Assembly: GCF_026151205.1 (NCBI RefSeq)
Contig: NC_087075.1
Location: 14,955,628 to 15,019,627 of the forward strand
DNA length: 64,000 bases
Direction: 5' to 3'
Source of the DNA: Bolinopsis microptera
Lineage: Eukaryota > Ctenophora > Tentaculata > Lobata > Bolinopsidae
A program made the position numbers and the translations under genes. Below the pieces are notes generated by a model. The model worked only from the letters and a program-made list of their open reading frames with translations, was not told where the DNA came from and did no database searches. Positions 37,781 through 50,017 of the stretch are shown here, piece by piece (positions within the stretch are counted from its first letter, which is position 1; each line of letters opens with the position of its first letter).

Positions 37781-39889
37781 ATAACACTCGTGCAGACTGC
37801 AGAGCGCTACCAGGACAAACTTGTAGAAATCTATTTTTAGATTGGTGTTTGGGTTGAGTCTGAGATGGTGGAAGGAATTCTGGCGATGTGGTAGAAGTAT
37901 TTTGACGGTGTGGTAGAAGTGGGTGGGCTGCTTGCTCGCCTACTTCGCACCTACTTGACATTCCTTGCTTTTATAATAGAACACCTACTCCTTTATAATG
38001 CACCTACGTCAATCATCGTTTAACAGCTTTCGGTTTCTTTATAAACTGGGATTTGTTGATAGGAGACATGCTTTCAGTTTCAATGTTTCACATTCTTTTG
38101 TCCACGTCACAATGTTGTTTCAGTGACAATTTACATGTCGTCTTAGTTTCAATTTCAATACCCAATCTTATTTTAATTGCTCATTGTACATTCTAATGGA
38201 ATCGTACGTTCCAGTTCAATCTTGTGTTGATTGATTTATCTCTCCAATTCTCTCTAAAGTAAAGCAAGTATTTCTCTTCGTTTTGAACTGCAAAAGTTTC
38301 AGTCATAATTTTGATCCGTTCTTACGTTAACATTTCCTGTTTGCTGCTCAGCTGACCTAAACCGTTGGATGAAATAATGATCCACAAAATTATGATCCTA
38401 AAATAGATTTCTGATGAATTCCATTGACTATTACTAACGGCTCACCAGTCACCACTAGTCACTAACAAAATAAGCAGTTCCTTAGGCCAGCAACACCCTC
38501 CTTGAAATATGAGAGAAGTCGTGACTTGTGACCATGCAATGGTTATTATTGTTATTGGGGCTTCTGCCAGTAATCTCTTTAATTAGATGATATGTTGTTA
38601 GAGATAATATCTTATAGTTAAGTTACCTAGATGATATCTTGTATCTTCTGAGGTTGTAGTAGTTTCCCAGCTTTTTCCGAGTGAATTGTTTTGGAAGCGT
38701 AGTACGACGTTTCCTCGCTTTCACGTACCCTTGGCATCAGTTGAAAAGGATACTACATCAGGCAATGGGAATATAATACTACGGAACCTACAAATAAGCG
38801 ATACTGCCAACTTTATTGTCGTTGTTTACTCCGTAAACTAAAACACACACCCATTTTGTTGAGAGACGTGTCATAAGTTTTCAGTCCGATATCACCTCAC
38901 TCAGAGACCCCCTGACTATTAGGTGAAGGCCCCCCCTCCCCACCCTCCCGTTTATCACGAACAATCTAATCTCGTTAGTCTGGATAACGGTGTAAATTTG
39001 AAGATTTTAGTCTGGATCTTCAACATCGAAGCGCTAATAAGCCTGCTTCAAATACGAAATCGTTTTCCTCCGGCGGTTTATCAGAAGATTTTAGCGCGAT
39101 ATCACACCACCTTTTGGAAACCCCAAGATTTGTTGGGTGCGATGCAAGAAGTCCAATAGATGTTGAATTCTGAAGAATGGTCGTCGTGAGCGTGACCTAG
39201 TGAGGAGGTTTTTAAGGTATATTAATATCGACCTGCTCCTTTATAATACACCTCGTACTTCCTCTGTCCTATTAGCGATAGTAATTCTGTGGCACATGTG
39301 CGGGCACGAGTTCATTAGAAACAGAGAGTGGAGACTTTCCTTGAGATTACCACCTTAAAAATGTGTACCCAATACCTCCCTTCTCAATGATTTGGTGGCT
39401 TTCCGGCTTGATCCTGGTTTGGAAAATATATTTTTAGAATATTCTGATTTTCTGAATATTCCACAGAATTCTCCTACCGACTCAAAGTGCCGGCTGTCAG
39501 CCCTCTGTCCAACTCTGTATCACCATCATTCCAGGACGGATCCATCCAAGGGTTGCAGTGCTGCCTATATAAAGTATAAGGGTTAGGTATTGGATAAAGT
39601 ACTCTCCTGCTATTTTTATCAGGTTTAACGCTAAATGAAACGCCAACTTGCTCTAAAACTGTTGACAGAAACCACCTGTCTTTGTGTCTCATAACCCGGC
39701 TGAACTTAACTGAAAACAGGTGGGCAACTTAACCTGAACCGCCAAATTATAATCGCTGTTGTTTGATGGATATGGTGGGGGAAATGATGAAGATTATTAT
39801 CGCTTTGATGAGAAAGCAAACGAATCTGCGCCTGTTCAACAGTGGATCTCTTGGCATAACTGTGTGATGTTTTGATTGAAGTAGGGCAG
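37781..39889. other. Intergenic, nothing recognised
   Basis: No gene supported. Frames at 38923-39159 and 39392-39586 have no domain. Variants of CTCCTTTATAATGCACCTAC occur near 37985 and 39236. Confidence 0.5.
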
Positions 39890-40205
39890 AGTGTGAGTCA
39901 CGTGACTCTGCAAGGAAACCACGTGACCTGATCAGATTGTCACGTGACAAGTTGTCCGATCACGTGATGTCAGATCCGCCTGCAGATCAGTGTCTGTGGT
40001 CTCCTTATCTCCAGAGGAGACATTCGGAAACTAGGGCAGACTCTCCGGTAGAAATGTATTAGGGATGTTATCGGTTACTGATTCCACTAAACACGTGGAC
40101 GGATTAGCTGAATTTCCTCGCTTGGTTAAAATCAGACCCTGTTATCGTTTGATCAAATAGAGCGTCCCTATTGGTTGATGGATATCACGTGGTACAGATC
40201 ATGTG
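39890..40205. promoter_or_regulatory. E-box cluster upstream of the MOB2-like gene
   Basis: CACGTG occurs about six times (near 39899, 39919, 39940, 39960, 40091 and 40186), with an inverted CCAAT box (TATTGGTTGATGG) at about 40168. It lies about 1.2 kb upstream of the MOB2-like ATG and could be its promoter; that link is inferred. Confidence 0.35.
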
Positions 40206-41370
40206 ATATGCCGCATACTGAAAATATTTGGCAGCGTCTACTCCAACTGTGTCGCTTGACTTTTTCATTAGCTTCACCTAGTCTCGCTGGAGACAACCGT
40301 GAATTCTTGTTATGAATTACGTATTATAATATTAGGAATAGTTGACACGCGGATAAGTCGTTCAATATTTTATGTTTTCTCCTCCGCATTTTGTTCTTAG
40401 TGATTTTGAGACACACGGTTAGTTTTCATTCCTCCTCGACATTCCTCTTCAACATTCTTCTTCAGACCCCTTTATCTTTCTTCGTTAGATGTTTAAAGTA
40501 TGTATTTCTGAGGTTTTAAAAAATCAATTTGAGCCAATTATAACTTTAATTACTACAGCGGTAGTATATTATTAATTTACTATTATTATTATTTTAATAT
40601 ATAATAGAAATTTCCTCGCCTTTGTTTTGTAAGCATGGCATCATTGATAAAATTCACAATTTTTTTAAATATGTTCAATTGTCATTCACAAGGTATAAAG
40701 TTTAGCTTTGTTTTTTAGTAGTCAAACTAAAACATTGATCTAAACACTAGGCCATTCGCTCCTGACTGTCCAGAAAAAAAAACAGTTTTTCACATTGCAC
40801 CACCTGACAATCAGAACACAGATATCACTCAAATCTTCATGTCATCTTCTCTCTTGACTTCAGCTCGTTATTTGATTTATAGATTCATTGACAACAAAAT
40901 GATTATACTGGCCAACTTTTCCATACCTCATCTACGGCCTATCGTAAGTTTAGGTCTTACGTTTTTAAATAACTAATTAATTTATACTATGTTTAATGAT
41001 ATAGAGGTTGTAGAATATATAACCCCTCCCTCATGATTTATTTTCTTAATTATAACTTGGACGGATTCCAACGACTATCTTCTAACCCTAACGACTCTTT
41101 AATATGACCATAATTACTTACTGATAGGCGGTATTCGTATCCGAAGTGAAATCATCCCTAAAATTAGTTACTGTTTTTGTAATTAGATTCGTTGTAAACT
41201 TTGAACCGGGAATCGTACTACTGATAAACGATTTGTTGAACCTTTCATTTGTAAACAATCCCAACAAGTGGGGTCGTCATTGTTATCATTGTTCTTTATC
41301 AATTAAGTGTGATAAGCTAATCCTACCTTTCAGTGAATTAAAATAGTTTATAATTGGACTGCCATTTCTA

Positions 41371-43020
41371 ATGAGGATATTTTTCAGAAAACGGAAGAAA
41401 ACGACTGAAGATGCGCCGAACAGGAATGGAGAAAAAGAGAAACTTTGCTTGCAGGTTTGCTTACAATTAACAATTTAATTTATCAATCAAGTTAATTAAT
41501 TTACTGAATGAAATTAAATTTTCAGGATAAACGATTCCCTAGCCATCACTCGGTCACACATATTCAACGTGTGTTCAAGCTTAATCAACTTACCTTCTAA
41601 ATTGTTAATTGTATTATTATTTAATTGGTTGACTAATTAGCGAATTAACTCAGGATCGACACGTGACATGCAAGCTCCACAGAGACGATCTTAAGACTTA
41701 CGTACAGTTACCAAAGGGCGTAGAAGAGGAAGAATGGATCGCTACTCACAGTGAGTTTCTGATTAGCACTCTTGAGTCTTGTATTATCAAGACCATTCTT
41801 CCCACGTACATCATTAATTTGGCGAATTATATAGTTGACAATTTAATGTCATGACTAATGCCACCTCACCTCGCAGCGATTAAGTTATACGACAATCTGC
41901 AGCTAATAACGAACTGCCTGACAGAGTTTTGTACAGCGGAGAATTGTCCTGTCATGTCTGGCGGACAGAATCTGTAAGTTGGGTCTTATAACTTACTTTA
42001 TTATTATTTAATTACCTTTTAACTTACCTTATTATTATTTAATTACCTTTTAACTTACTTTATTATGATTTAATTACTTTTAACTTACTTTAATACTATT
42101 TAAAACGATTAGGGGGAAGAGCGTCAAAAAGTTCTTGTTATTCAAGATTAGAATGTAAAATATAAGGGTAAGGTAGAATCACTTTAAAAGTTTAAACGAC
42201 CAAGTCATTTGACATGCTCGTTAAGCTGACCCCTCCTATTTTCAGTATATTTTATTGGGTTAGTGAGCGAAACAAGAAAATGCGACCCACGGCTCCGACT
42301 TATATTGAAATGGTCATGAGCTGGACGGAGAAACAAATCAAAGACGAAAATGTCTTTCCTACCAAATATGGTGAGTGTTGATTATTATTAATTAGTTAGT
42401 TATTAATTATTAGTTATCTTTCTGTCCTCCTCAAATCGTTGACCTATGTTTTTCTTGAAAAATATATAATTTTCAAAGTTATGTAAATTGATTAATTAAT
42501 TAACTAATTAATTAACTAATTGGTGATTTGCTCTCAGGTAATCAGTTCCCTCCTACGTTTAAAGACACTGTGAGGAAAATGTTCAGATTCTTTTTTCATA
42601 TAATAGCTCACATATATTACTCCCACTTTCAAGACGTAAGTACCATTTAATTAATTAACAAATTGGATGAATAATTAGTAATTCATTAGCTATGTAATCA
42701 AGCGATTTCTTCAGTTATATAGTTTCTAGAATAATTGATGCGAAGAATTCTTATGACACACGATTAAATATTCTCGTGAGAGCAACTCGTTTATTAAAAA
42801 TAACCTTGAGACAATTTTAAAATTGTAACCAATTAATGATTAATTAAATAACCTTAAATAATAAATAATTTATTTTCAGGTGATAAATTTCGAGTTAGTA
42901 CCACACCTGAACACTCTATTTCACCACTACGTGCTCTTCTCCCAAGAATTTAACTTAGTGGAAGACAAAGAAATGGCTCCCCTAGAGACCCTTATTAATC
43001 TGCTAATTGGTACTAATTAG
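41371..43020 (+). CDS. MOB2: MOB kinase activator 2-like protein, six exons, complete
   Basis: MOB2-type proteins are small zinc-containing adaptors that bind NDR-family kinases (STK38/STK38L) and modulate them in cell-shape and Hippo-like signalling. Exons: 41371-41454, 41654-41750, 41877-41973, 42246-42370, 42538-42635, 42880-43020. All introns are GT-AG and the phases match, giving 213 codons (human MOB2 is about 237). The spliced protein has LPKGVEEEEWIATH, then EFCTAENCPVMSGG with the two zinc cysteines, YWVSERNKKMRPTAPTYIEM, DENVFPTKYGNQFPPTF, AHIYYSHF with the two zinc histidines, and HLNTLFHHYVLFSQEFNLV. The YWxxERxKK and FPTKYG wording favours MOB2 over MOB1 or MOB3. Exon 1 is short and basic; the start is the only in-frame ATG. 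No broken residues seen. Confidence 0.9.
41989..42100 (+). repeat. Intronic 30-bp repeat in the MOB2-like gene
   Basis: About four degenerate units of TAACTTACTTTATTATTATT followed by TAATTACCTT, within the third intron. Confidence 0.8.
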
Positions 43021-44117
43021 TCCTTAAAGGGGATAATTACTGACTGATTAATCATTGGTCGGTGGGAGTTAGCTGAAAGAGTTGTGAACTGAATGAATGG
43101 TCTGGGTAGAGATTCGGGTCCGATCATGTAAGATAGGAATTTCAAGAACGATAGTCTGAGAAGTCATGAAATCCTGGGGCTGTAGTTTCGGTAAAATAAC
43201 CCTGAAATCTAGATAAAGAGCAAATTGGAGATTTGTCATCCTTTTTAGGTTTGACTATAGCTAAGCTTAACACCGCTCAAAGTCAAAGCTGTTATTCTAC
43301 CGAGCAAAACTGAAAACTTGTTGCCCGACATGATAATTAGGGATAATTTGATTATTATCAGTTAATTATAGGATCGGGAGTAGAAATGTTGATTAAACGC
43401 GGGGCGTGGAATGTATTTGTGTGGGTCACGTGATATTGTTGTCTTTGTCACCTGTTGCCTTGGCAACAATCATCTCTGCTTTCAATGAAGGGACAAAATT
43501 TGTCCGAGTAACGATATTCATATATCCTTATATATTTGTTTTCAACGACCTGAGACAACAGTTATCAACAACATTGTTGTAAAATATGTTGTGTAGTTGT
43601 ATTGTTGTTTTTTTCTTGCGTCGAAATATATGATAGATTTCTTATTTGTGTTTTGTACGACTATGTCTATATATTCTAAATGAAAAGAGAAGGTTGTAGA
43701 AAGTTTCCCCGACATTAGTTTTTACATCTTCGAGATAATTTAATTATTTAGGTTTGATGAATAATACCTTAAAAATACTACGAGTAAGTAGACTAACTGT
43801 TTAGCTCTTAAACTACGTTCTAGATTTAGTACTAATGGTCAGTGTCGATTACGCGGTAATTTTCGTTTCATTCGGGGTAATTAAAAAGTAGAGTACCGAA
43901 CTGGTAATTTCGGTAAATTTGTGTCTAATCAGTCGTTAATAATCGGAATCGTAAAGGCCATGGGATGTTTTGATTTTCCATAGAAATAGTTATAAATGTG
44001 TGAAAACTAGAATAGTGGCCCATGAATTCCTCGCATTCTTTAGACTTATACCTTACATTATTTAGTATGGTTTATTACTGTGAATTGTTGATCAGATGTG
44101 TGGGAATTTGTACTGAA
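43021..44117. other. 3' flank of the MOB2-like gene
   Basis: AT-rich; likely includes the 3' untranslated region just after 43020. No canonical AATAAA was seen close to the stop. GTCACGTGATA lies at about 43427. Confidence 0.5.
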
Positions 44118-44160
44118 TGACGTCATATATCTGACATCGTGACGTCACGTGAACACGTGA
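44118..44160. promoter_or_regulatory. Double CRE / double E-box cluster
   Basis: TGACGTCA occurs at 44118-44125 and 44140-44147, with CACGTG at 44146-44151 and 44154-44159. Such dense bZIP and bHLH palindromes look regulatory. The downstream 103-codon frame (44174-44485) has no recognisable domain, so the target is unknown. Confidence 0.4.
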
Positions 44161-44544
44161 CGTCGCGTGATGTTTGCACGTACTCAGATCCCACTTTAAA
44201 AGTGCGGCGCTAGCTGGCGTTGCCCAGATTCGTGTCCACTCCGGGCATGCTGCTGTTGTAATTGTAATTTATTGCAATTTTAGTTACAAAATTAATCATA
44301 TTATGATTGTTGCCTACGTTTGGAATAAAGTGTTTTATTTTGTTATTATACAGTGTACAGAGAAAAGGAGCGCTGAACCAAAATATACATATATATATAA
44401 TGAACCAGAAGATGGCTTTATCTCCGTGATCTTGGTAAGGTTCAAATACAATCTTACAGTAAGTACTTGGTACTGTAAATATTAAATTACCCGAAATTGG
44501 ACATACGCTCGCGCTTGATCACAATGCTGGCAAGCATTACCGTC

Positions 44545-44684
44545 GCCCTTATATTCACAATACTATTTACCCCCTATACTAGTAATAGTATATCCCCTTT
44601 ATTGTTTTTCAGGCATTAAGACTCATCGAAAGTAGTTCAGCAGGTATATTTAAGTTCAAAACATTCTAATTCAATGTTAAAGAT
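44545..44684 (+). repeat. Dispersed repeat, copy 1 of pair
   Basis: Roughly 140 bp that recurs at 54326-54462 with high identity: CGCCCTTATA, ACTATTTACCCC, TTTTCAGGCATTAAGACTCA, AAAACATTCTAATTCAATG. No coding frame is kept. It is probably an old interspersed element. Confidence 0.75.
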
Positions 44685-44970
44685 GACAGGAATAAGAAAT
44701 AGTTATGTGGAGGTTTTTAAGAAATTTGCGCAAAATACGCGCCAGCATGTTATACGAAATTAGGTAAAAAACCCAAAATCGCCATATTCAGGTGCCTTAA
44801 AAACCATGTTAAAATTGAGTTAGAGATCTGAAACTTTGCAGGGCGTCTAGACCTTGTCCAAATCGACTGTTAAAAAAATTTCATGTTTCAGGAGTATCGG
44901 GAAGTGGGTTTTCTGGAACCCCTGTTTTACAACAGATTGTCGTGAAGTATATATATATATATTAATATAT

Positions 44971-45013
44971 CCATAGACACAGTGTTTCGTCCTATTAGGA
45001 CTCATCAGTATGG
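44971..45013 (-). ncRNA. Minimal type I hammerhead ribozyme
   Basis: Read on the minus strand, the 43 nt give every invariant part of a hammerhead: stem I CCAUA pairing with the final UAUGG, core CUGAUGA, stem II GUCCU/AGGAC with loop AAU, core GAA, then stem III ACA/UGU with loop CUG. The cleavage triplet is GUC, predicted to cut between 44976 and 44975. The very short stem III is typical of metazoan hammerheads found in retrozymes, Penelope-like elements and SINEs, which often work as dimers (established for those families). About 30 nt upstream on the same strand, GGATCGATACC resembles a Pol III B-box, suggesting a SINE-like carrier. The downstream side is an AT dinucleotide tract. No second ribozyme copy was found nearby. 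Activity is inferred from the fold. Confidence 0.88.
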
Positions 45014-45099
45014 CTCAAATCACCAGGGTTGGTTTTGCTGATGGCGGGTATCGATCCGGCAACCTTACATTACATATTAATATATGTATGTATAGACGC

Positions 45100-46076
45100 T
45101 TTTGAAGTCAATTGTAGCCTACATTTAAGTGTCCGTAGATTCAAAAGTATAAAAGATACAGTCATTTCGAACCACAGGTTTTGAAGATAATTGTTTATAC
45201 TTTAGTTTACATTATATCAAAAAATAATTTATCTTCATCATCATCACTTGATGACGTCATCAAATTAAGCGTTTTTAAAACTTGATTTTTGACAAAGTAA
45301 CAACTTTTCAAATCGATTTTAAACCATTAAGGAGTAATTTTATTCAAAATCTGAGGACATTTTTACCATAGATAATTGTTTAAGCATTCTGAAAATCTAC
45401 CGGAAAAGTTTCTTACTTTGCTCCTTCATAAAGATATTCGCTATTGAAGTAAGTGCTTTTTTGAAGAATAATTTTATAAAAACACAAAAGTTGTGAATTA
45501 GTATTCTCTGGTGTTGGGCCATCCCTTGGGTTGTGGAGCTCAATTTTGCTTTTTAAAGGTCTAAATTGTGTTATAGGCTAGTTTTAAAGTTGAAAATCAA
45601 AAAGTTGCACACGTTGGGACACGCCCAATTTGATAGAAAATTGCTAAAATTACTGAAAATTGCTGTTTTCACACCATTTTTATCAACTTTGGAGTCTCGT
45701 TGTAATCCAAGTTCTATATGAAATCTTCTGAAACTTTGCATGCTTATTAAACTATATATAAAATACTGCTATGCAAAAATTTACGGTGATTCAATATTGT
45801 ATCCGCACGCAACGTCCGCTCAAAGTTTGCACGTGCGAAAGGTGAGAATTTTCCTCATTCGTGATTTCGAATAAATTCTGCTTTCCCACGATATTTAAAT
45901 GGCATTATATATGAATTTAATGCCAACTTGAATAAGTAAAAAGTGCCATATTCAGTCAGGTAAAATTTCGAAATCGATGAAATTACCTCCTAATTATTAA
46001 TATAAATATTAATGAAGTTATGAGTTTACATTTCGGCTTTGTAAATTATCCTGACATTATAATCAAAAAGAGATGA
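45100..46076. other. Intergenic, nothing recognised
   Basis: AT-rich, no coding signal. Confidence 0.5.
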
Positions 46077-46418
46077 TATTTGACCAAAACCCATAATCAT
46101 GGGTAGAGTGTACCGCTGCCAGTGTCTCTCTTTTCCAAACAAAAGGAAATGATATTAATTTGAATAACCGTCCGAAAATGCAAATTGATACCGAGAATGA
46201 AATCGGTCGCTCGCTTTTTCCATTCGATCACGGCTTACGAATTGTAATATTATATATATAAAGCTTATTGATTGGAAAAAGCGAGCGACCGATTTCATTC
46301 TCGGTATCAATTTGCATTTTCGGACGGTTATTCAAATTAATATCATTTCCTTTTGTTTGGAAAAGAGAGACACTGGCAGCGGTACACTCTACCCATGATT
46401 ATGGGTTTTGGTCAAATA
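46077..46418. mobile_element. Perfect 146-bp inverted repeat, TA-flanked MITE
   Basis: 46077-46222 and 46273-46418 are exact reverse complements by eye over 146 bp, separated by a 50-bp AT-rich loop. The arms begin TATTTGACCAAAACCC. Treating the outer TA on each side as a target duplication gives an element of 46079-46416, consistent with a Tc1/mariner-type miniature element. No ORF. Identical arms imply recent origin or ongoing conversion, and transcripts would form a long duplex. Confidence 0.85.
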
Positions 46419-47132
46419 CATAATACTAATAGTAATACAGATACAGTGTAAAGTCCATCCTAAACTTACTTTCTAAATAATTCGTAAACGGTGCAGGATA
46501 ATTTCCGTAAACCTAGTAACAAGTAAACAGTTTTGTGGAGTATGAGTTCTTAACGGGGGAATCGGAGTTTTAATTTTATATGTTGCCATGTTCACCATTG
46601 CAACCACAGCCGTTTCCCTGGCCTTGTTGTACGACCCGCCGCGCACGAGTGCGCGGCTCCCCTGTATCGTAATAACGATAAAGTGAAACGACTGTTAGTA
46701 GAGGCTCTTACGGGCAAATAAGGCACTCTTCTGCTGGAGCCCCTAGGCTCCTGGGATGATTGTTTTATGGATTAGTAAGTAGTGCCACATCGATAGCCGA
46801 TCTCAGATGCCACTATGGAGGCTGATAATTGACGATGTCAATTCATCTCAGATCGGCGCGGCACAGTAGCAACATGTTGTCGTTAAAGGTTTGTTATCTT
46901 AAAAGCGTTATCTTTACAGCCACAATGCGGGTGTAATTATCTTCTTTTTCGGTTAAATGATTCGTTTAAAATATAATTATAAGTACGATGTCCTTGTTGT
47001 AGTTATACTTATGGAGTGTGTTGCTCTATTTCTAACCCTATTCCTACTAAACAAATGAAGACTCATTTATCCTACGCTACTGCTCTGGATGTTTTTATAG
47101 CTTAACCTCTAATCTAACTAATCCATCTCCAG
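46419..47132. other. Upstream region of the His-rich repeat locus
   Basis: A GC-richer patch lies at 46610-46870. Weak ATGs at 46588 and 46870 open 32 and 20 codons; either could start the downstream gene but neither gives a convincing signal peptide. 47124-47132 is an acceptor-like CATCTCCAG. Confidence 0.35.
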
Positions 47133-49890
47133 GTGGTCATCACCATGGTGGATTCAATCCTAACCCAGGACATCACCATGGCGGATTCAATCCAGGGCCA
47201 GAGCATCGCCATGGTGGTTTCAATCCTGGGCCAGAGCATCACCATGGTGGTTTCAATCCTGGGCCAGGGCATCACCATGGTGGCTTCAATCCTGGGCCAG
47301 AACATCATTATGGTGGTTTCAATCCTGGGCTAGAGCATCACCATGGTGGTTTCAATCCTGGGCCAGGGCATCATCATGGTGGTTTCAATCCTGGGCCAGA
47401 GCATCGCCATGGCCGGTGGTTTCAACCCTGGGCCAGAGCATCACCATGGTGGTTTCAATCCTGGGCCAGAGCATCACCATGGTGGTTTCAATCATGGGCC
47501 AGAGCATCATCATGGTGGTTTCAATCCTGGGCCAGAGCATCACCATGGTGGTTTCAATCCTGGGCCAGAGCATCACCATGGTGGTTTCAATCCTGGGCCA
47601 GAGCATCACCATGGTGGTTTCAATCCTGAGCCAGGGCATCACCATGGTGGTTTCAATCATGGGCCAGGGCATCACCATGGTGGTTTCAATCCTGGGCCAG
47701 GGCATCACCATGGTGGTTTCAATCCTGGGCCAGGGCATCACCATGGTGGTTTCAATCCTGAGCCAGGGCATCACCATGGTGGTTTCAATCCTGGGCCTGA
47801 GCATCACCATGGTGGTTTCAATCCTGGGCCAGAGCATCATCATGGTGGTTTCAATCCTGGGCCAGGGCATCACCACGGTGGTTTCAATCCTGGGCCAGGG
47901 CATCATCATGGTGGTTTCAATCCTGAGCCAGGGCATCACCAAGGAGGATTTAATCCTGGGCCAGTACATCATCATGGAGGATTCAATCCTGGGCCTGAGC
48001 ATCATCATGGTGGTTTCAATCCAGGGCCAGGACATCACCACGGTGGTTTCAATCCTGGGCCAGGGCATCACCACGGTGGTTTCAATCCTGGGCCAGGGCA
48101 TCACCACGGTGGTTTCAATCCTGGGCCAGGGCATCACCACGGTGGTTTCAATCCTGGGCCAGGGCATCATCATGGAGGATTCAATCCTGGGCCTGAGCAT
48201 CATCATGGTGGTTTCAATCCTGGGCCAGGGCATCACCACGGTGGTTTCAATCCTGAGCCAGGGCATCACCACGGTGGTTTCAATCCTGGGCCAGGGCATC
48301 ACCATGGTGGTTTCAATCATGGGCCAGGGCTTCACCATGGTGGTTTCAATCCTGGGCCAGGGCATCATCATGGTGGTTTCAATCCTGGGCCAGGGCATCA
48401 CCATGGTGGTTTCAATCCTGGGCCAGGGCATCATCATGGTGGTTTCAATCCTGGGCCAGGGCATCACCATTTTGGATTTAATCCTGGGCCAGGGCATCAC
48501 CATGGTGGTTTCAATCCTGGGCCAGGGCATCACCATGGTGGTTTCAATCCTGGGCCAGGGCATCATCATGGTGGTTTCAATCATGGGCCAGGGCATCACC
48601 ATGGTGGTTTCAATCCTGGGCCAGGGCATCACCATGGTGGTTTCAATCCTGGGCCAGAGCATCACCATGGTGGTTTCAATCCTGGGCCAGAGCATCACCA
48701 TGGTGGTTTCAATCCTGGGCCAGAGCATCACCATGGTGGTTTCAATCCTGGGCCAGAGCATCACCATGGTGGTTTCAATCCTGAGCCAGGGCATCACCAT
48801 GGTGGTTTCAATCATGGGCCAGGGCATCACCATGGTGGTTTCAATCCTGGGCCAGGGCATCACCATGGTGGTTTCAATCCTGGGCCAGGGCATCACCATG
48901 GTGGTTTCAATCCTGAGCCAGGGCATCACCATGGTGGTTTCAATCCTGGGCCTGAGCATCACCATGGTGGTTTCAATCCTGGGCCAGAGCATCATCATGG
49001 TGGTTTCAATCCTGGGCCAGGGCATCACCACGGTGGTTTCAATCCTGGGCCAGGGCATCATCATGGTGGTTTCAATCCTGAGCCAGGGCATCACCAAGGA
49101 GGATTTAATCCTGGGCCAGTACATCATCATGGAGGATTCAATCCTGGGCCTGAGCATCATCATGGTGGTTTCAATCCTGGGCCAGGGCATCATCATGGTG
49201 GTTTCAATCCTGGGCCAGAGCATCACCATGGCCGGTGGTTTCAACCCTGGGCCAGAGCATCACCATGGTGGTTTCAATCCTGGGCCAGAGCATCACCATG
49301 GTGGTTTCAATCCTGGGCCAGGGCATCATCATGGTGGTTTCAATCCTGAGCCAGGGCATCACCAAGGAGGATTTAATCCTGGGCCAGGGCATCATCATGG
49401 TGGTTTCAATCCTGGGCCAGGGCATCACCACGGTGGTTTCAATCCTGGGCCAGGGCATCATCATGGTGGTTTCAATCCTGAGCCAGGGCATCACCAAGGA
49501 GGATTTAATCCTGGGCCTGAGCATCATCATGGTGGTTTCAATCCTGGGCCAGGGCATCATCATGGTGGTTTCAATCCTGAGCCAGGGCATCACCAAGGAG
49601 GATTTAATCCTGGGCCAGGGCATCATCATGGTGGTTTCAATCCTGAGCCAGGGCATCACCATGGAGGATTCAATCCTGGGCCTGAGCATCATCATGGTGG
49701 TTTCAATCCTGGGCCAGGGCTTCACCATGGTGGTTTCAATCATGGGCCAGGGCTTCACCATGGTGGTTTCAATCCTGGGCCAGGGCTTCACCATGGTGGT
49801 TTCAATCCTGGGCCAGGGCATCACCATCTTGGATTTAATCCTGGGCCAGGGCATCACCATGGTGGTTTCAATCCTGGGCCAGTATGGATG
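47133..49890 (+). repeat. 33-bp minisatellite with 1155-bp internal duplication
   Basis: The unit is GGTGGTTTCAATCCTGGG followed by CCAGAGCATCACCAT. The variant pattern at 47625-47990 reappears at 48780-49150, offset exactly 1155 bp (35 units). All three forward frames and one reverse frame stay open over long stretches because the unit length is a multiple of three and lacks stops. Confidence 0.95.
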
Positions 49891-50017
49891 ATGGATTATT
49901 TTCCGTACAATTTAATGCGTTGAAGAATTTGTTAAATAACTTGATTACATTCTCAGACTAATCACCTCTTCATCAGGTGGGCACCATCACGGCGGATTCA
50001 ACCCTGGACACCATTAG
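47133..50017 (+). CDS. Candidate His/Gly/Pro-rich repeat protein gene (33-bp unit)
   Basis: About 83 tandem 33-bp units encode the 11-mer GGFNPGPEHHH or GGFNPGPGHHH. The locus opens after an acceptor-like CAG|GTGGTCATCACC. It ends in a small exon-like piece, 49977-50017, preceded by CATCAG and coding GHHHGGFNPGHH then a stop, in the same phase. Every unit contains CATG|GTGGTT, a possible donor in matching phase. Many differences between units are silent in this frame (CAC/CAT, GGT/GGA, TTC/TTT, CCA/CCT), but others change residues (P/H, G/E, H/L, H/Q). Two 4-bp insertions (GGCCGGTGG, at about 47411 and 49230) shift the frame, dividing the array into blocks 47133-47410, 47415-49229 and 49234-49890. 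Histidine triplets suggest metal binding. The family is not recognised. It may be a gene with frame-breaking repeats or a decayed one. Confidence 0.45.

Noticed and set aside
41528-41600. Alternative second exon of the MOB2-like gene after TTTTCAG at 41527
   Set aside because: Its frame does not continue the MOB alignment, whereas the exon at 41654 aligns to MOB2 without any gap.
44174-44485. 103-codon frame downstream of a CRE/E-box cluster
   Set aside because: No domain, and no splice or start evidence.
47385-49860. Long minus-strand frames (ETTMVMPWPRI repeats)
   Set aside because: Antisense shadow of the 33-bp unit; codon-level variation fits the plus-strand GGFNPGPxHHH frame better.
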